Shown one piece after another: positions 24,689 through 33,155 of a stretch of DNA of 64,000 bases (position 1 is its first letter; every line of letters begins with the position of its first letter). The DNA is from Pelagihabitans sp947500445 (GTDB taxonomy: Bacteria > Bacteroidota > Bacteroidia > Flavobacteriales > Flavobacteriaceae), in NCBI RefSeq assembly GCF_050589625.1, contig NZ_JBNGOP010000001.1, positions 62,001 to 126,000 on the forward strand, written 5' to 3'. Below the pieces are notes generated by a model that worked only from the letters and a program-made list of their open reading frames with translations, was not told the DNA's origin and searched no databases. Both the position numbers and the translations under genes were made by a program.

Positions 24689-26893
24689 ATGACCGAGGCG
24701 GCATTAGAAATAGAAAACAAGGAGATTACCAGGCAGTATAAAGAACTGCTTCGTATCAGCTATCAGACCTTGACCCCAACGGATAAAAAACTGATCCGTT
24801 CGGCTTTCGAGGTTGCCCTGGACGCGCATAAGGACCAACGACGAAAGTCCGGCGAAGCCTATATCTTTCATCCCATTGCGGTAGCTAAGATCGTCGCTTC
24901 CGAAATCGGATTGGATGCGGTATCGATTGCATCGGCGCTATTGCACGACGTGGTGGAGGATACCGAATATACCCTGGACGACATCGAACAGATGTTCGGG
25001 GAAACCGTTGCGCGCATCGTTGACGGGCTCACCAAGATCGCGCATTTAAAAAAGGACATGAACATCTCCCAACAGGCGGAGAACTTTCGAAAGATGCTGC
25101 TTACCCTGAACGACGATGTTCGTGTCATTATCATAAAAATAGCCGATCGTTTTCACAATATGCTTACCATGGATGCCATGCCGGAGCACAAACAGGTGAG
25201 AATTGCATCGGAAACCTTATACATCTACGCACCGCTCGCACATCGTATCGGGCTTTACAATATAAAGACCGAACTGGAGGACCTGAGCTTAAAATACACC
25301 GAACCGGAAGTCTATGCCGATATTCAGGGGAAAATAGAGGAATCCAAGGAAGAACAGCAGGAATACATCGACTCCTTTAAAAAGGTTATCGAAAATTCTC
25401 TGGACAAGGAAGGGTTAAATTACAGCATTAAGGGCCGTATGAAATCGATTTTCTCGATGCGCCGAAAAATGAAGGCGCAAAACGTTTCCTTTGATGAAAT
25501 TTACGACAAGTTCGCCATTCGGATCATATACGCCTCGGACCGACAGAACGAGAAGTTTTTGGCATGGAAAATCTACTCCATCGTTACCGATCACTTTACG
25601 CCGAACCCGGTGCGTTTGAGGGACTGGATATCATCGCCCAAATCTACCGGGTATGAAGCGTTGCATATCACCGTAATGGGACCTGGGGGGAAATGGGTAG
25701 AAGTACAGATACGGAGCTACCGCATGCATGAAATTGCCGAAAAGGGCTATGCGGCTCATTTTAAATACAAACACGGTGATCAAAAGGAACAGGGTATTGA
25801 AATTTGGCTCAACCGCTTGCAGGAAGCCTTAGAAAATCCGGACACGAACGCCGTGGACTTCGTGGAAGAGTTCAAACTCAACCTGTACGCCAAGGAAATA
25901 TTCGTTTTTACCCCCAATGGCGAGTTAAAATCCCTACCAAAGGGCGCCACTCCGTTGGACTTTGCCTTTACTATCCATACCGAGGTCGGCATGCACACAA
26001 GGGGGGCCAAGGTAAATGGAAAATTGGTACCGCTCAGTACCGTTTTAAACAGTGGCGATCAGGTAGAGATCATTACCTCCGACCAGGCCAAACCCAATCA
26101 AAACTGGCTGGACTACGCCACCACGGCACGGGCACGGTCAAAAATCAAATCGTCCCTCCGGGAAGAGCAAAAAGCCATCGCCCTTGAAGGCAAAGAAGTG
26201 TTGCGGCGCAAGCTAAAGACCCAAAAAATTACCTTGAACGAGGATACGGTAAACAAAATGGTGGCCCATTTTAAGTTAAAGACCAGCTTGGACTTGTTTT
26301 ATCGCGTAGGCATGGGCGCTATCGACAACCTCATGATCAAGGATTTTGCTTCCTCGTACAGCAATGCCTTTATCAGTTTTTTTAAAAACAAGATGCGTCG
26401 CAACCCTATTCCGGAAGACGTCAATAAAGAGGAAATCACCTCCAAATATGACCTCTTGGTATTTGGCAAGGAAGAAGAAAAACTGGATTACACCTTATCC
26501 CAATGTTGCAACCCCATACCCGGAGATGACGTATTCGGTTTTGTGAGCGTTTCGGAAGGGATCAAAGTGCATAAAAAGAATTGCCCGAACGCTATTTCGT
26601 TACAGAGCAATTATGCCTACCGAATTATTTCGGCAAAATGGGTAGACTCGTCAAAAGAAGAGTTTCGTTCCGAAATTCGACTCACCGGAATCGATAACCT
26701 CGGTTTGGTCAGTGAAATTACAGCGGTCATCTCCGACAACATGCACGTGAACATGCGGAACATCAATTTCAGCACCGATGGCGGCACATTTACGGGAACC
26801 ATAACGGTGGTGGTAAAAAACAAGGGCATCCTCAAAAAAGTAATGGAACGTTTGAAACAGATCAATGGAATCGAAAAAGTGAGCCGTATCTAA
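24689..26893 (+). CDS. spoT: Bifunctional (p)ppGpp synthetase/hydrolase, RelA/SpoT family
   Basis: A 734-residue long RSH enzyme controlling the stringent response. Domains in order: HD hydrolase with the HD pair H86-D87 in LLHDVVED and a preceding RRKSGEAYIFHPI; synthetase around residues 240-370 with SPKSTGYEALHITV; TGS domain near 410-470 (IFVFTPNGELKSLPKGATPLDFAF); a zinc-finger/CC region (LSQCCNPIPGDD) near 610; and a C-terminal ACT domain. Both catalytic centres appear intact, so the protein should make and degrade the alarmone. The spoT-fur-purA order is conserved in Flavobacteriaceae. Confidence 0.96.
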   Translation: MTEAALEIENKEITRQYKELLRISYQTLTPTDKKLIRSAFEVALDAHKDQRRKSGEAYIFHPIAVAKIVASEIGLDAVSIASALLHDVVEDTEYTLDDIEQMFGETVARIVDGLTKIAHLKKDMNISQQAENFRKMLLTLNDDVRVIIIKIADRFHNMLTMDAMPEHKQVRIASETLYIYAPLAHRIGLYNIKTELEDLSLKYTEPEVYADIQGKIEESKEEQQEYIDSFKKVIENSLDKEGLNYSIKGRMKSIFSMRRKMKAQNVSFDEIYDKFAIRIIYASDRQNEKFLAWKIYSIVTDHFTPNPVRLRDWISSPKSTGYEALHITVMGPGGKWVEVQIRSYRMHEIAEKGYAAHFKYKHGDQKEQGIEIWLNRLQEALENPDTNAVDFVEEFKLNLYAKEIFVFTPNGELKSLPKGATPLDFAFTIHTEVGMHTRGAKVNGKLVPLSTVLNSGDQVEIITSDQAKPNQNWLDYATTARARSKIKSSLREEQKAIALEGKEVLRRKLKTQKITLNEDTVNKMVAHFKLKTSLDLFYRVGMGAIDNLMIKDFASSYSNAFISFFKNKMRRNPIPEDVNKEEITSKYDLLVFGKEEEKLDYTLSQCCNPIPGDDVFGFVSVSEGIKVHKKNCPNAISLQSNYAYRIISAKWVDSSKEEFRSEIRLTGIDNLGLVSEITAVISDNMHVNMRNINFSTDGGTFTGTITVVVKNKGILKKVMERLKQINGIEKVSRI

Positions 26894-27053
26894 CCTAGGC
26901 TTCAATTGGTCCAACCATCGGTCACATAACGGAACACCTTCGCGCCAGTTCCGAAAACCGTTCAAAACAATAGCCTTTATCCGATATTTTTTGCACCGTG
27001 GATCATGCATTTCCCAAATGGGAATATCTTTGGATAATTGCCCCTTTTAAAGG

Positions 27054-27084
27054 TTTCATCAATCAAAATTTAACTGTACATTTG
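27054..27084 (+). promoter_or_regulatory. Promoter of the Fur-family gene
   Basis: TACATTTG at 27077-27084 fits the -7 consensus; TTTC at 27054-27057 lies at close to the expected -33 position with 19 nt between. The leader to ATG 27111 is about 20 nt. Confidence 0.55.
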
Positions 27085-27110
27085 CGAATTGATGCAGCGA
27101 TATCAACACT

Positions 27111-27560
27111 ATGGCAACAAACAAGGACCAAGAAATCGTAAAAAACGTGTTCACCTCATTTCTAGAGGATAACGGGCACCGAAAAACTCCGGAACGCTAC
27201 GCGATCCTGCAGGAAATCTATGAAAGTGACGACCATTTTGACATTGAATCACTTTACATAAACATGAAGGTTAAAAATTACCGGGTAAGTCGTGCGACCC
27301 TTTACAATACCATTGAACTTTTATTGGAATGCAAGTTGGTCCGCAAACACCAATTCGGCAAAAATCAGGCGCAATACGAAAAGTCCTATTTTGACCGGCA
27401 ACACGACCACGTTATCCTTACCGATACAGGAGAGGTCATCGAATTCTGTGATCCACGTATCCAATCCATCAAAAAGACCATCGAGGAGGTATTCGATATC
27501 AAAATCAACAACCATTCCCTTTATTTCTACGGCACACGGAATGAGGAAAAAGAATCATAA
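27111..27560 (+). CDS. Fur-family transcriptional repressor
   Basis: A 149-residue metal- or peroxide-responsive repressor: winged-helix N-terminal domain (GHRKTPERYAILQEIYES, then YRVSRATLYNTIELL) and a dimerisation domain with HDHVILTDTGEVIEFCD. The structural zinc CxxC pairs of most Fur/PerR proteins are absent; only one Cys is seen in this region, so the zinc site is unusual or missing, as in several Bacteroidota members. Whether it senses iron, manganese or peroxide cannot be told from sequence. It is 35 nt from purA and probably co-transcribed with it. Confidence 0.92.
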   Translation: MATNKDQEIVKNVFTSFLEDNGHRKTPERYAILQEIYESDDHFDIESLYINMKVKNYRVSRATLYNTIELLLECKLVRKHQFGKNQAQYEKSYFDRQHDHVILTDTGEVIEFCDPRIQSIKKTIEEVFDIKINNHSLYFYGTRNEEKES

Positions 27561-27595
27561 ATACAACCAATAACCACAAAAATACGTTTAATAAC

Positions 27596-28867
27596 ATGGC
27601 AGTTGATCTACTTTTAGGATTGCAATGGGGAGATGAAGGAAAAGGAAAAATAGTTGATGTACTTACCAACAACTACGATATTATCGCACGTTTTCAGGGC
27701 GGGCCCAATGCCGGTCACACGTTGGAATTCGACGGGATCAAACATGTACTCCACACCATACCTTCGGGAATTTTTCATAAAAATGCCATTAACGTGGTGG
27801 GCAATGGCGTAGTTATTGACCCTGTTATCTTTAAAAAGGAACTGGATAATTTGGAACAGTTTCAGCTTGATATTACCAAAACGCTCTTGATATCCAGAAA
27901 AGCACATTTGATATTGCCTACCCATAGGTTGTTGGATGCCGCTTCCGAGGCTTCAAAGGGAAAGGCTAAAATCGGATCCACGCTAAAGGGTATCGGCCCT
28001 ACCTATATGGACAAAACCGGCCGTAACGGCATACGGGTCGGTGATCTGGAGATGAGCGATTGGGAAGAAAAATACCGCGCTTTGGCGGACAAGCACGAAT
28101 CCATGATCGCCTATTATGATGTACAACTTGAGTACGACTTGGAAGATTTGGAGAAAGACTTTTTTGAAGCCGTGGAGGTTTTGAAAAAACTGACGTTCAT
28201 CGATAGCGAGGAATACCTATACCAAGCGCGTAAAAACGGAAAAAAAATACTTGCGGAAGGCGCCCAAGGGTCCCTTTTGGATATCGATTTTGGGACCTAT
28301 CCCTTTGTAACCTCTAGTAACACTACCGCTGCAGGAGCATGCACGGGCCTTGGTATTGCCCCCAATCAAATCGGGGAAGTATTCGGTATTTTTAAAGCCT
28401 ATACCACGCGAGTGGGAAGCGGGCCTTTTCCCACGGAACTGTTCGATTCGGACGGGGAAACCATGGGACGCGTCGGTAACGAGTTCGGCGCAACGACAGG
28501 TAGACCGCGACGTTGTGGCTGGTTGGATCTGGTAGCGTTAAAATATGCCGTGCAGGTGAACGGGGTAACCGCTTTGATGATGATGAAAGGCGATGTGTTG
28601 AGCGGCTTTGACACCATAAAGGTATGTACCGCCTATGTTTACAAGGGAAAAGAGATTACCCACCTACCCTATAACATTGAACCCGAAAATGTAACGGCGG
28701 TTTATTCCGAAATGAACGGATGGCAACAGGATTTGACAAAAATGGATCATATCGACCAATTTCCAGATAGTTTAAATGCCTATATTGCTTTCTTGGAAAA
28801 AGAATTGGAAGTACCCATAAAAATTGTTTCCGTAGGTCCGGACCGTACGCAGACCATACACCGTTAG
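27596..28867 (+). CDS. purA: Adenylosuccinate synthetase
   Basis: Condenses IMP with aspartate using GTP, the first committed step to AMP. The 423-residue protein has the P-loop-like start GLQWGDEGKGKIVDVL, QGGPNAGHT, the KIGSTLKGIGPTYMDKTGRNGIR segment, EGAQGSLLDIDFGTYPFVTSSN and TTGRPRRCGWLDL, as expected. It follows the Fur-family gene closely. Confidence 0.98.
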   Translation: MAVDLLLGLQWGDEGKGKIVDVLTNNYDIIARFQGGPNAGHTLEFDGIKHVLHTIPSGIFHKNAINVVGNGVVIDPVIFKKELDNLEQFQLDITKTLLISRKAHLILPTHRLLDAASEASKGKAKIGSTLKGIGPTYMDKTGRNGIRVGDLEMSDWEEKYRALADKHESMIAYYDVQLEYDLEDLEKDFFEAVEVLKKLTFIDSEEYLYQARKNGKKILAEGAQGSLLDIDFGTYPFVTSSNTTAAGACTGLGIAPNQIGEVFGIFKAYTTRVGSGPFPTELFDSDGETMGRVGNEFGATTGRPRRCGWLDLVALKYAVQVNGVTALMMMKGDVLSGFDTIKVCTAYVYKGKEITHLPYNIEPENVTAVYSEMNGWQQDLTKMDHIDQFPDSLNAYIAFLEKELEVPIKIVSVGPDRTQTIHR

Positions 28868-28928
28868 AATAACTATGGGTGGTTTTCAAGTTCTTCGAAA
28901 CCAAAGAAAACATTGAAACCCATACCTT

Positions 28929-31900
28929 ATGAGATTTTCGTTTCCCAACTGTATTTTACAGCTATTGGTGCTTGTGCTTTTAGCGAGTTGTGATACTTCT
29001 AAAAAAGAGATGGTCCCTTTGGAAAAGGGCAGTCGAATTGTATTGTTAGGAAATAATTTGGGTTCCCGAATGGGGAACTACGGTCATTTTGAGACCGAAC
29101 TGCATCTTCGTTATCCCAACCATAATCTTTTTATAAGAAACATGTGCGACGGTGGGGATACACCCGGCTTTAGACCACATTCCGCGCGTATGGACGCCTG
29201 GGCCTTTGAAGGGGCTAAAAGTTTCCAGAACGAACTGGCCATAAGTTCCGGTAGCGAAGGGCTGTTCGAAAAACCCGATGAATGGTTGCAACGACTTTCC
29301 GCCGATATCGTACTCGCTTTTTTTGGTAACAATGCGCCGTATGCCGGTGCGGACGGACTGGAGAATTTTGGGAAAGAACTGGAAGCTTTTATAGTGCATA
29401 CCCGATCCCAAAAATACAATGGCTCCGTTCCGCCCGAATTGGTAATCGTTTCCCCGACCGCCTTTGAAGATCTTTCCGCGGTAAGGGACCTGCCCGACGG
29501 TGTTGCGCGCAACAAGGAATTGGAACGCTATACCCAAAAAATGGCAGCGGTCTGTGACACCCATAAGGTTCCTTTTGTTGATGTATTTCATAGTTCCAAA
29601 GAATGGTACGAAAAAGATGGTCCGTTTACGATCGATGGTCTTCAATTGAATTCAAAGGGCTATCAAAAATTGGCCAAACAATTGGCCGATGTGATCTTTG
29701 GCGCACGTGAAACAAGCAGTTCGATACCGCTCGACCGCTTATCAAAAGCCGTCAGCGACAAGAATTTTTATTGGCAAAACGACTATAAAATGCCCAACGG
29801 CGTTCATGTTTATGGTCGCAGACATGCTCCTTACGGTCCGGACAACTACCCGTTTGAAATCAAAAAAATACGGGAAATGACGGCAATTAGGGATACCGCA
29901 ATCTGGTCTATTGCCCAAAACAACGCCTATGATGTTGCCGCGGCCGACAAAAATACCACAGCGTTACCACCGGTAGAAACAAATTTTACCATGGGCGACC
30001 CCAATCAGGCCGTACGCTACCTTTACGGAGAGGAATCCCTAAAAACGTTTACCATGGCGGAGGGGTACCACATCGATCTTTTTGCTTCGGAAAAAGAGTT
30101 TCCCGATTTGGCCAATCCGGTACAAATCGCTTTTGACGACAAGGGAAGGGCCTGGGTGGCCGTAATGCCATCATACCCGCACTACCGGCCAGGAGACCCT
30201 AGACCAAACGATAAATTACTCATACTGGAGGATACCGATGGCGACGGGAAGGCCAACAAACAGACGGTGTTTGCCGAAAACCTGCACCTACCGATCGGTT
30301 TCGAATTTGCTCCGGAAGGCGTTTATGTAAGCCAAGGGACCCATTTAAAGTTATATACCGATACGGATGGGGACGATAAAGCCGATAGGGAAGAAATTAT
30401 ATTGAGCGGTTTTGACGACCATGACACCCACCATGCGATTTCCGCCTTCTGTGCAGACCCTTCCGGGGCCATTTATATGGGGGAGGGTACCTTTTTACAT
30501 TCCAATGTAGAAACCCCCTACGGAACGGTACGTGCGACCAATGGAGGCTTTTATCGTTTTAGTCCCCAAAGCAACCGATTGGAGCGCAACGCCCAAATCA
30601 GTATTCCGAACCCCTGGGGTATCGCTTTTGACCATTGGGGGCAGGATTTTTTCTTGGAAACCTCTACCACCAAAATGCGTTGGATGATGCCCAGCACCTT
30701 AAACCCGGTTTACGGAGTTTCGTCTCCCATGACGGAAGATCTTATTGAGGAAGCCCACCGCGTTCGGCCGACATCGGGCCTTGAATTTGTTTCGAGCCAG
30801 CATTTTCCCGAAAACGTACAAGGCGATATCCTTTTGGGCAATACCATTGGGTTTTTAGGTATCAAACAACATCGGGTACAGGAGAACGGAACCGGTTACC
30901 GTACCGAGCACCGTCAAGATCTGCTCACCAGTACCGACGCCAACTTTCGTCCCGTGGATATCGAATTCGCACCGGACGGTTCGTTATACCTTGTCGATTG
31001 GCATAATGTTCTGGTCGGCCATATGCAACATAACGCCAGAGATCCGTTACGCGATCACGTACACGGCCGCATTTACAGGGTTACTTATCCATCAAGGCCA
31101 TTGGTGACCCCACCGAAGGTTGCGGGTGCCAGTATCCCGGAACTGTTGGACAATCTGAAATTACCGGAGTACCGCAGCCGTTACCGTAGTAGAAGGGCCC
31201 TGAGGGGAAAGGACAAAAAAACCGTGATGCAACAACTGCGGGAATGGGTCGCCACTCTGGACAAATCGGACTCCGAATACGAACACCACCTTCTTGAGGC
31301 CTTATGGGTATCCTGGGGGATGAACGAGGTCGACCTTACTGTTTTAAAGGAAATGCTTTCCGCCAAAGACCATAGGGCCCGCGCCGCAGCGGTACGGGTA
31401 TTGCGTTATGCCGGCCACGACATCGCGGAGCGTAATACCTTGATGAAAAAAGCGGCGAACGACCCCCATGGCCGTGTGCGATTGGAAGTAATCGCAGCCG
31501 CATCATGGTTGCCCTCGGAAACCGGACTGAATATTTTGGAGTCCGCAGCGGCGCACCCCCTTGACGATTGGATGAAAGCCTCCTATGAATTTGCCCATGC
31601 GACACTATCCGGTACCTTTAAGGAAAAAGATGCCGCCGTGGTTCTGGCATCCCACTTGAAGGGAGACGACTTTGAACAGTTTAAAAAGGGAAAGGAAATC
31701 TACGAAACGGAAGGCTACTGCGTTACCTGTCACCAAGAGAATGGCGGGGGGCTTCAAGCCGGCGGGTATCCCACCTTGGTAAACCAAAAATGGGTGGTCG
31801 GCAGCCAGGAACGATTGATCAAGCTAACCTTGAACGGACTATATGGCCCAATGAAGGTATTCGGCAACCATTATGAAGGACAAGTACCCATGCTGGCCTT

Positions 31901-32078
31901 TCGGGATATTTTAAAGGACGAGGAAATTGCCGCCGTATTGACCTACGTGCGAAATGCCTTTGGCAATAAGGCCACTGTGGTTACCCCCGAAACCGTAAAA
32001 ACCGTACGGGATGCTACAAAGGATAAAAAAGGATTTTGGACCCCGGACGAACTTTTGGAACTGCATCCTATGGAATAA
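28929..32078 (+). CDS. Lipoprotein with SGNH-like, dehydrogenase-propeller, HEAT and cytochrome c domains
   Basis: A 1049-residue lipoprotein (lipobox LLASC, Cys21). Domain order: an SGNH/GDSL-hydrolase-like domain at about 30-255, in which the nucleophile block reads GNNLGSRMG rather than GDS and the last block DGLQLNSKGY lacks the usual His; a PVC-type membrane-bound-dehydrogenase beta-propeller at about 370-695, with repeated DTDGDGKANK and GFDDHDTHHA motifs; a HEAT-like helical domain at about 735-880; and a c-type cytochrome with CVTCH at 931-935 and a likely Met ligand near 980 (QVPMLAF). Similar fusions in other bacteria are associated with degradation of complex carbohydrates, but the reaction is unknown. 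It starts 61 nt after purA. Confidence 0.85.
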   Translation: MRFSFPNCILQLLVLVLLASCDTSKKEMVPLEKGSRIVLLGNNLGSRMGNYGHFETELHLRYPNHNLFIRNMCDGGDTPGFRPHSARMDAWAFEGAKSFQNELAISSGSEGLFEKPDEWLQRLSADIVLAFFGNNAPYAGADGLENFGKELEAFIVHTRSQKYNGSVPPELVIVSPTAFEDLSAVRDLPDGVARNKELERYTQKMAAVCDTHKVPFVDVFHSSKEWYEKDGPFTIDGLQLNSKGYQKLAKQLADVIFGARETSSSIPLDRLSKAVSDKNFYWQNDYKMPNGVHVYGRRHAPYGPDNYPFEIKKIREMTAIRDTAIWSIAQNNAYDVAAADKNTTALPPVETNFTMGDPNQAVRYLYGEESLKTFTMAEGYHIDLFASEKEFPDLANPVQIAFDDKGRAWVAVMPSYPHYRPGDPRPNDKLLILEDTDGDGKANKQTVFAENLHLPIGFEFAPEGVYVSQGTHLKLYTDTDGDDKADREEIILSGFDDHDTHHAISAFCADPSGAIYMGEGTFLHSNVETPYGTVRATNGGFYRFSPQSNRLERNAQISIPNPWGIAFDHWGQDFFLETSTTKMRWMMPSTLNPVYGVSSPMTEDLIEEAHRVRPTSGLEFVSSQHFPENVQGDILLGNTIGFLGIKQHRVQENGTGYRTEHRQDLLTSTDANFRPVDIEFAPDGSLYLVDWHNVLVGHMQHNARDPLRDHVHGRIYRVTYPSRPLVTPPKVAGASIPELLDNLKLPEYRSRYRSRRALRGKDKKTVMQQLREWVATLDKSDSEYEHHLLEALWVSWGMNEVDLTVLKEMLSAKDHRARAAAVRVLRYAGHDIAERNTLMKKAANDPHGRVRLEVIAAASWLPSETGLNILESAAAHPLDDWMKASYEFAHATLSGTFKEKDAAVVLASHLKGDDFEQFKKGKEIYETEGYCVTCHQENGGGLQAGGYPTLVNQKWVVGSQERLIKLTLNGLYGPMKVFGNHYEGQVPMLAFRDILKDEEIAAVLTYVRNAFGNKATVVTPETVKTVRDATKDKKGFWTPDELLELHPME

Positions 32079-32204
32079 CGACCGAATAGCATATCGATAT
32101 GAAACGTTATCACTGAAAATAATCAGCACTCTTAAAAGGAAATGTCATCAACCCTCGCCTGGTAAAATGAGGGGACCACAACTAACAGAGGTCAATCTAT
32201 ACCT

Positions 32205-32783
32205 GTGAAAAAAGCAATTAATTTTCCAAAATTCCTAAGGTATCTCGGTATCCTGTTGCTGTTCGCTTTTGCAACGGTAAGTGGTCAGGAAGAAGTTGTT
32301 ACCAACGATACGCTGTTGCTGCGTAACTTTAGAAATGAGTTTATTCTTAGCGAAAGCGACTCTTTACCGATGGATGTTTTTCATAAATACGTAAATATCC
32401 ATAAATCCCTGAAAGGAAATCCGTATTTCGAAAATCTTCTATTGTATATCAAAAAGTCTACAAAAGAGTCTATAGGATTAGACCCGGACAAATACGAGAT
32501 AAACTTTTTTATCTCGCATAATGATTTATTCGCCCTACATCCGGAGCTTTTCGAAAATGAAAAAAGACTACCCGTGAGTTATGGGCACATGGAAAACGTA
32601 TATTACGGAGTAAACAATGGGAAAAATAAAACCAACGGAATCTTTATAGTAGAAAAGGGAAAGATTATTTCTTTCTTTCCTCATATTGCTATAAATCCAA
32701 AAGAAATCCATCCGTTTTTGCTCAATGAACCAGTAGATATGGAACTGCTGGAAACCATTAGCAAGTATGCCACAATGGATTAA
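32205..32783 (+). CDS. Small exported protein of unknown function
   Basis: A 192-residue protein with a GTG start and a signal peptide (LGILLLFAFATVSGQ), probably periplasmic. I do not recognise a family. The sequence has features of a folded domain (an aromatic-rich middle, FHKYVNIHKSLKGNPYF, ending with ELLETISKYATMD) and is visibly more AT-rich than its neighbours. It stands alone, followed by a clear terminator at 32805 and an inverted-repeat element. Confidence 0.6.
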   Translation: MKKAINFPKFLRYLGILLLFAFATVSGQEEVVTNDTLLLRNFRNEFILSESDSLPMDVFHKYVNIHKSLKGNPYFENLLLYIKKSTKESIGLDPDKYEINFFISHNDLFALHPELFENEKRLPVSYGHMENVYYGVNNGKNKTNGIFIVEKGKIISFFPHIAINPKEIHPFLLNEPVDMELLETISKYATMD

Positions 32784-32804
32784 TCGTTTTGTAAATTCCT
32801 AAAG

Positions 32805-32843
32805 AACGTCTTCCCTGCTTCACCGCAAGGAAGACGTTTTATC
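32805..32843 (+). terminator. Terminator after the 192-residue protein
   Basis: Perfect 10-bp stem AACGTCTTCC (32805-32814) / GGAAGACGTT (32829-32838) with a 14-nt loop and a following TTTAT tract. Confidence 0.75.
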
Positions 32844-32847
32844 TTAA

Positions 32848-33011
32848 ATGGAACTCATTTAGACTTTTTTAATTGGCTAAAAAATTGTCCTTTACAACCC
32901 TGTTTTTACCTTTTTTCCTCTCGTAGCCCTGCTATGAAACTCAAAAAAGTCTTTAACAGGCCTTTAAATCACTAATTTTCGCTTCAATCCAAAAAGTCTA
33001 AATGGGTTCAT
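32848..33011. mobile_element. Second type of short inverted-repeat element
   Basis: An approximately 164-bp element with imperfect inverted ends: CATTTAGACTTTTT at 32856-32869 pairs with AAAAAGTCTAAATG at 32991-33004, and flanking bases extend the arms to about 27 nt. The centre has a hairpin (GTAGC / GCTAT) around 32925-32936. No coding frame. The 371-bp gap between the 192-residue gene and the OstA-like gene holds only this element and the terminator at 32805. Confidence 0.7.
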
Positions 33012-33155
33012 GGTTTTTTTTACCCTAAAGAACGACCACTGATTTTTAAATTACCTTACACGAAACACCTCCATAAATCGGTACCATTCTTTGCCGCATA
33101 TACCATACCCCGATTGCCAATTCTATCCAAAAATGAATAGGTTCTGCCGTCAAAA

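Noticed and set aside
26651..27010. Minus-strand frame of 119 codons over the end of spoT and the following gap
   Set aside because: Most of it is antisense to the ACT-domain coding region, and the gap part has no promoter or recognisable domain; it also covers the fur upstream region.
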